This document shows positions 5,739 to 6,495 of a DNA stretch of 6,495 nucleotides, in pieces. Location: positions 1 to 6,495 of the forward strand of contig CALZPS010000093.1 of assembly GCA_945827765.1 (NCBI GenBank). Reading direction: 5' to 3'. Each line of letters starts with the position of its first letter. Within the stretch, counting starts at the first letter, position 1. The stretch is from an uncultured Lachnospiraceae bacterium. GTDB taxonomy: Bacteria; Bacillota; Clostridia; Lachnospirales; Lachnospiraceae. Made by a program: the position numbers and the translations under genes. A model generated the notes under the pieces. That model searched no databases and was not told the DNA's origin. It saw nothing but the letters and a program-made list of their open reading frames with translations.

Positions 5739-6495
5739 ATGATAAACGCACAGTACAAATTAACATCTCCTCGTGTTATAGAAACATTTTATTCAAATAT
5801 AAAGATTGATAAGAATAATGTGCTTGTAAAACCAGAAAAATTGTCTGTCTGCAAGGCAGATCTGAGATATTTTTTTGGCATGCGTGATGCAAAAATTTTA
5901 AAGCAGAAATTACCTCTGGCATTGATACATGAAGCAGTAGGAACCGTTTTATATGATCCGAAAGGTAAGCTAAAAAAAGGAGATAAAGTTGTTATGCTCC
6001 CTAATATTCCGGGGAAAGATGAAAGAACCGACGAGAATTATCGCTTGGATTCGGTGTTCCGTTCCAGTAAAGCCGATGGATTTATGCAGGAAATCATGAG
6101 TCTGCCGGAAAGTCAAATTGTAAAATATAACAATATACCAACAGAAGTAGCGGCATTTACCGAGTTTATCAGTGTAGGAGTACATACTGTCACAACATAT
6201 TTGAAGAAAAAGAAAAATCCGCCGAGACGTATTGGTGTATGGGGGGACGGTGGCCTGGGATATATTGTTGCCGCATTACTAAAACATTATTTGCCGGAGG
6301 TGCAAATCACAATAATCGGTGTGCAGAAATCCAAATTAGAATTATTTCAGTTTGCCGACGAGATTCTTACGATTGATGAAATTGCGCCGGGAAAAATCTG
6401 GTTTGATGATGTATTTGAGTGTGTTGGAGGACAACCATCAGAAGATGCCATAGAACAGATGATAGACGTTATAAATCCAGAAGGCATTATTATGC
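5739..6495 (+). CDS. tarJ: Ribulose-5-phosphate reductase TarJ (3' end beyond the window)
   Basis: TarJ reduces D-ribulose 5-phosphate to D-ribitol 5-phosphate with NADPH, supplying the substrate of TarI; the two enzymes are known to work together. It is a zinc-dependent medium-chain dehydrogenase. The 252 codons present run off the end without a stop; the family is about 340 residues, so roughly 90 are missing. Motifs seen are LSVCKADLRYFFGMRD with C38, LALIHEAVG with H64/E65, TEFISVGVH with E142 as a likely further metal ligand, the cofactor-binding loop GVWGDGGLGY (166-175) and FECVGG (226-231). The opening MINAQYKL and the stretches FRSSKADGFMQ and GGQPSEDAIEQMID closely follow staphylococcal TarJ as I recall it. 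The ATG directly abuts the tarI stop, so the two are translated as a pair. Sampled GC is about 35%. Confidence 0.95.
   Translation, partial: MINAQYKLTSPRVIETFYSNIKIDKNNVLVKPEKLSVCKADLRYFFGMRDAKILKQKLPLALIHEAVGTVLYDPKGKLKKGDKVVMLPNIPGKDERTDENYRLDSVFRSSKADGFMQEIMSLPESQIVKYNNIPTEVAAFTEFISVGVHTVTTYLKKKKNPPRRIGVWGDGGLGYIVAALLKHYLPEVQITIIGVQKSKLELFQFADEILTIDEIAPGKIWFDDVFECVGGQPSEDAIEQMIDVINPEGIIM

Overview
The window reads as one end of a contig from a low-to-moderate GC Gram-positive, most likely a clostridial gut bacterium of the Lachnospiraceae type. That placement is an inference from GC content, strong Shine-Dalgarno sites, tight gene packing and protein style; no marker gene is present. All genes lie on the + strand with overlaps or gaps of 0 to 36 bases, and I see no terminator or internal promoter, so it looks like the middle of one long operon for export and synthesis of a ribitol-phosphate-containing surface polymer (teichoic-acid-like or capsular).

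Bases 1-44 are not genomic. They match the Illumina Nextera P5-side library construct: the primer end, an 8-base index and the transposase adapter. Genomic sequence starts at 45, inside a gene whose start is lost (47-412, function not recognised). Next comes an ABC-2 polysaccharide-export permease (431-1204). It is followed by a long ORF (1216-2934) that encodes a signal peptide, a cohesin-like and a cadherin-like extracellular domain, a transmembrane helix with a very basic cytoplasmic flank, and a complete Wzt/TagH-type ABC ATPase. After that lies a 676-residue HAD-superfamily protein of the type found in polysaccharide clusters (2971-5001), then tarI (5034-5738) and tarJ (5739 to beyond the window), which together make CDP-ribitol from ribulose 5-phosphate.

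The most notable point is in the ectodomain-ATPase ORF. Exactly at the domain junction there is a perfect AGGAGG Shine-Dalgarno and an ATG (2171), one frame off, followed at once by a run of seven A. One extra A there would split the ORF into two ordinary overlapping genes: a membrane-anchored ectodomain protein ending in two consecutive TGA codons, and a 254-residue ATPase starting MKKNIDEKPLE. The fusion is therefore either a real recent one-base event, a homopolymer error, or a slippage switch between fused and separate forms. In all three cases the locus pairs a polymer exporter with a dedicated surface-exposed, possibly glycan-binding subunit, which is the best candidate here for an undescribed system.
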